Part shown: piece by piece, positions 12,704-15,230 of the stretch
Layout of the letters: each line of letters begins with the position of its first letter
How positions within the stretch are numbered: position 1 is the first letter of the stretch
Position numbers and translations under genes: made by a program
Origin: Enterospora canceri
Taxonomy: Eukaryota; Microsporidia; Enterocytozoonidae
Direction: 5' to 3'
DNA length: 15,230 nt
Assembly: GCA_002087915.1 (NCBI GenBank)
Contig: LWDP01000052.1
Location: 1-15,230 of the forward strand
Notes under the pieces: generated by a model
Told to the model about the DNA's origin: nothing
Seen by the model: the letters and a program-made list of their open reading frames with translations, nothing else
Databases searched by the model: none

Positions 12704-14404
12704 TTATGCAGTGTAACATCCCTTTTCGTCAGCCACCTTTTCCAATTTCATTGCTTTAGCCAATTTCTGGTAGATTTCGTATCTTTTTTTGCTCTTATCA
12801 ATATTGTTGTTGTTCTTGCATTCCAGTTCTCCATTAATGGCCTTGGTGCTGTATCCAAAGTGGTCTGGTCCCACTCCTTCCTTTCCTTCGACATTTGTCT
12901 TCCAGAACCACTCTGATACCCCGTACGCCTTCTCAGTGACCTTGGCAACCTGGTCTGGATCATCAAACAGTGATGTATTCTGATACAATTTCTGGGATGC
13001 TGCCTTGTAGTTATCAGGCCAACTCAGCTGAATGAATCCTCTACCATAGTACTGCTTTCCTGGTGCACCCTGATCTGATCCATATTTACCCGCACATTTA
13101 TCACCAGCACAATCTATTTCTTCCACAAATTGGAATCCTCCACTTTCATGGGCACATTGTGCTATGAATTGACATGCCATTGCCTTATCCTGAAACCCCT
13201 TGTTTACTCCATCTACCATTGCATCCAAATACTCATCTTTTGGCTGGAATCCAGACTCCTTCATTGCTCCACTTAGTGTCTCTTTATCTATGATTGATCC
13301 ACCTGATGATCCCTTTTTATCATCTGATTTCTTATCATCAGGTTGTTTTGGCTGATTTGATGGTGATGAAGATGCTGGTTGTGATGATGGTGATGAAGAT
13401 GGTTTGGCACCACCTGCTGAACTAGATTGTTGAGGAGAGGATGGTGCATTTCCAGCTGAAGTTGGTTGAGGAGAAGGTGAACTAGATGGTGATGGTGATG
13501 GCGATGGTGATGGCGAAGCAGATGGCGATGGCGATGGTGAAGCAGATGGTGATGGTGATGGTGAGCTGCCTGATGAAGAAGGAGAGCTACCAGGGCTACC
13601 TGAGCCACTACTTGCTCCACTTGGACTACTTGGACTACTTGATGCTCCTGGTGCTCCTGGACTGCTTGATGCTGCTCCCTTGGTATTTGGTTTTTCTGGT
13701 GATGCTGTCTGTGGTGCCTGTCCTGGACCAGTGTATTCCAATTTCAATTCTTTTGGTCCAACTTTCTCAGTGACCGTCTTTGTCATTGTAACTGCCCGTG
13801 CCTTATTGATCAAATCAGATAATGTACTGATAAGCTTATCAGTATCACCAATTGTTTTGGATGGTTCCATCTGACTCTTAGTTGAATTGCGTCCATTTTG
13901 TTGCTTGTTTTGTAATGAATCTGTTCTATAGACTGTGACTGTTTTGGTCTTTTTTGATTCCTTAGGCTTCTTGCTCTTTTTTGGTTTTTGGGCTGATTTC
14001 TTGGGAGATTTCGTATCTGATTCCTCCTGCTTCTTTCTAGGTGGCTTTTTGGCTGATTTGTTCTTTGATTTCTTAGGGCTTTTCTTTTTGCTCTTTTTAT
14101 GCTGATTCTTGCTTGTAAAATCGTCTAAGTTGCTGATATTCTTGTTATTCTTCCAATTGTCTTCAAGTAAAGCAAGGTCATCCTCCAAACTCATTGATTC
14201 ACTGATGGAATCATCATCTGACTGACCACAGCTTACTTTACCACCAATAAATTCACACATTGTTCCAGCAGGACATGGCATCGTGATCCACTGGCCGCTT
14301 TTGTCACACATTTTCATTTCATTACCGGTGCACTCGCTGGATCCAGCAGAACACACGGATTTCGATAGTGTTCCTGGTATTAGCAGAAATAGATTCATAT
14401 CCAT
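12704..14404 (-). CDS. Chitin-binding GH19 chitinase with long Lys- and Ser/Pro-rich linker
   Basis: Cleaves chitin, probably in the spore wall or during wall remodelling. Order: a weak signal peptide (MDMNLFLLIPGTLSKS); a six-Cys CBM19-like module at 18-60 (C18, C25, C33, C44, C50, C59; SGQWITMPCPAGTMC); an acidic stretch; a Lys-rich block at about 100-160; a Ser/Pro/Gly linker at about 245-370; and the GH19 domain from about 385. Catalytic glutamates are E420 in FIAQCAHESGGF and probably E429 in VEEIDC, nine residues apart as in short GH19 enzymes. The family signature YYGRGFIQLSWPDNY follows. It ends shortly after the domain. At 566 residues it is long because of the linker. CC, not CCC, precedes the first ATG; Met3 is an alternative start. 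Confidence 0.92.
   Translation of the reverse strand: MDMNLFLLIPGTLSKSVCSAGSSECTGNEMKMCDKSGQWITMPCPAGTMCEFIGGKVSCGQSDDDSISESMSLEDDLALLEDNWKNNKNISNLDDFTSKNQHKKSKKKSPKKSKNKSAKKPPRKKQEESDTKSPKKSAQKPKKSKKPKESKKTKTVTVYRTDSLQNKQQNGRNSTKSQMEPSKTIGDTDKLISTLSDLINKARAVTMTKTVTEKVGPKELKLEYTGPGQAPQTASPEKPNTKGAASSSPGAPGASSSPSSPSGASSGSGSPGSSPSSSGSSPSPSPSASPSPSPSASPSPSPSPSPSSSPSPQPTSAGNAPSSPQQSSSAGGAKPSSSPSSQPASSSPSNQPKQPDDKKSDDKKGSSGGSIIDKETLSGAMKESGFQPKDEYLDAMVDGVNKGFQDKAMACQFIAQCAHESGGFQFVEEIDCAGDKCAGKYGSDQGAPGKQYYGRGFIQLSWPDNYKAASQKLYQNTSLFDDPDQVAKVTEKAYGVSEWFWKTNVEGKEGVGPDHFGYSTKAINGELECKNNNNIDKSKKRYEIYQKLAKAMKLEKVADEKGCYTA
13480..13562 (-). repeat. GATGGT-type microsatellite coding the Ser-Pro linker
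   Basis: The plus strand is built of GATGGT/GATGGC hexamers interrupted by GAAGCA and encodes alternating Ser-Pro with occasional Ala-Ser on the minus strand. It is prone to length change. The His-rich and Met-rich frames on either strand are by-products. Confidence 0.8.
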
Positions 14405-14918
14405 GGACCTGAGATATGTTTTAAAAACACTGTTTCAAGTATACAACAAAAGCAAAATCTATAGGTTGTTTTGGATATTGATCAAATGGTTAATATATGA
14501 TAAATGTATGTAACATTGGTATTGTGAAAGATACAGAGAGGATGTAGAAGTGGATGGTGTCAGGAAAGAGTAATGATGAAATATGATCAATAATGTATGA
14601 TATTTCTGTCAGGATATCACGTAATGACATGTAGATAAAATATACAAGTATATGATGGAGTGGTTGAATAATAAATGGGATTTTGAAATTTATTGGTATT
14701 TTTATGGGATAATATTGAAAAATAAGTATGAACACATCAATACAGTATAAGAAAACCTATGACACTAGATAACTGCCTCTTTTAAATGCTATTCGTTGGT
14801 TTATGACAGGCTACCACATAAAAAGATAATCTTTGTGTTAAAAACAAGGGTGTTCAAACAGGAAAAACAGGAATAATTATTTAGTTCACCCTTTTTAATT
14901 TTATTTTTAATTCCCCCT
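14405..14918. other. Intergenic region, no gene recognised
   Basis: A 514-base AT-rich spacer between the divergent chitinase and the last gene. I see no tRNA, no copy of the dispersed element and no convincing gene. An 81-codon hydrophobic open frame on minus (14490-14735) has no CCC-type start context and looks like chance. CCCCC (14913-14917) at the right end belongs to the next gene. Confidence 0.55.
14913..14917 (+). promoter_or_regulatory. CCCCC start-proximal motif of the last gene
   Basis: Plus strand reads TTCCCCCTATG, one base from the ATG, the same context as the glutaredoxin gene. It supports a real start for a gene cut off by the window end. Confidence 0.55.
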
Positions 14919-15230
14919 ATGTTGTTAGTTTATATCATTCTAGTATTGACAAAAGCGTATAAGATTGTCACTAAGCCTACACTTGACAGTCCATGTTTTC
15001 TACATGGTTGTTTTTGGCATAATAACATTGAAATTGATCTATCAATCAAAAGAATGCTATTTACGAATGATGCGATTGAATTGGATATTGTACAATCGCA
15101 GGAGACCATAGACCTCAGGCCATATGAAAATGCTTCAAATAATACAGAATTGGTAGCTTGCAAAGAATGCATTGAATCCTTTAGACTTATTTCAGAATGG
15201 TACTTCAGCAGCTATAATTCATTAGAACTG
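14919..15230 (+). CDS. Predicted secreted protein, N-terminal part (runs off window)
   Basis: An uninterrupted 104-codon frame from the ATG at 14919 to the last base, with no stop. MLLVYIILVLTKAYK is a good signal peptide. The rest is polar with paired cysteines (SPCFLHGCFW and VACKECIESF) and a possible glycosylation site (NAS or NNT). I do not recognise a family. The minus-strand frame across it (14930-15172) lacks such support. Divergent from the chitinase. Confidence 0.68.
   Translation, partial: MLLVYIILVLTKAYKIVTKPTLDSPCFLHGCFWHNNIEIDLSIKRMLFTNDAIELDIVQSQETIDLRPYENASNNTELVACKECIESFRLISEWYFSSYNSLEL

Noticed and set aside
13288..13773. His-rich (minus) and Met/Val-rich (plus) open frames
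   Set aside because: They are other-frame readings of the GATGGT repeat coding the chitinase Ser-Pro stalk.
14490..14735. 81-codon minus-strand hydrophobic frame
   Set aside because: No start motif, no recognisable pattern, AT-rich composition; likely chance.

Overview
The window looks like a scaffold piece from a compact microsporidian (obligate intracellular fungal-relative) nuclear genome. The genes are intron-poor and short compared with their yeast counterparts. Spacers are often only 10-30 bases. Most start codons carry a CCC/CCCC tract within a few bases upstream, the promoter-like signature reported for microsporidia. The gene mix also fits: MCM7, RFC small subunit, Rpn3, eIF5A, a MYST acetyltransferase, an Nse2-type SUMO ligase and a GH19 chitinase, beside secreted proteins with no recognisable relatives. 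The species cannot be named from this sequence.

Layout, left to right. (1) 1-1692, minus: a GC-rich, 3'-truncated MCM7 gene, preceded by a 16-bp minisatellite (1734-1933). (2) 1951-2549: a 299-bp perfect duplication joined by a single N, almost certainly two overlapping contigs that were not merged. Across it lies a gene for a 432-residue type I membrane protein. (3) 3662-5983, minus: an eIF5A-like factor, a small glutaredoxin and the proteasome lid subunit Rpn3. (4) 6033-9387, minus: a tandem array of five genes for short, mostly alpha-helical, predicted secreted proteins. The fourth is broken by two frameshifts and can be reassembled from three reading frames. Three share a TTTTATACC start leader instead of plain CCC. 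(5) 10011-12693: a membrane-anchored P-loop protein resembling SRP receptor beta, then RFC2 (yeast Rfc4), Nse2 and a MYST acetyltransferase. The last two are divergent across 18 bp containing a palindromic GGGCCC. (6) 12704-14404, minus: a chitinase with an N-terminal CBM19-like module, a Lys-rich and a Ser/Pro-rich linker, and a GH19 catalytic domain. (7) 14919-end, plus: the first 104 codons of another predicted secreted protein.

The core genes serve replication and repair (MCM7, RFC, Nse2), chromatin (MYST), protein turnover (Rpn3), translation (eIF5A) and protein targeting (SR-beta-like). The rest is host- or spore-facing: the secreted array, the membrane protein and the chitinase. The two most interesting unexplained signals are the secreted-protein array with its own start motif, and a dispersed non-coding element of about 120 bp with imperfect inverted ends. 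Three diverged copies occur here: one beside Rpn3, and one upstream of each of two genes of the array.
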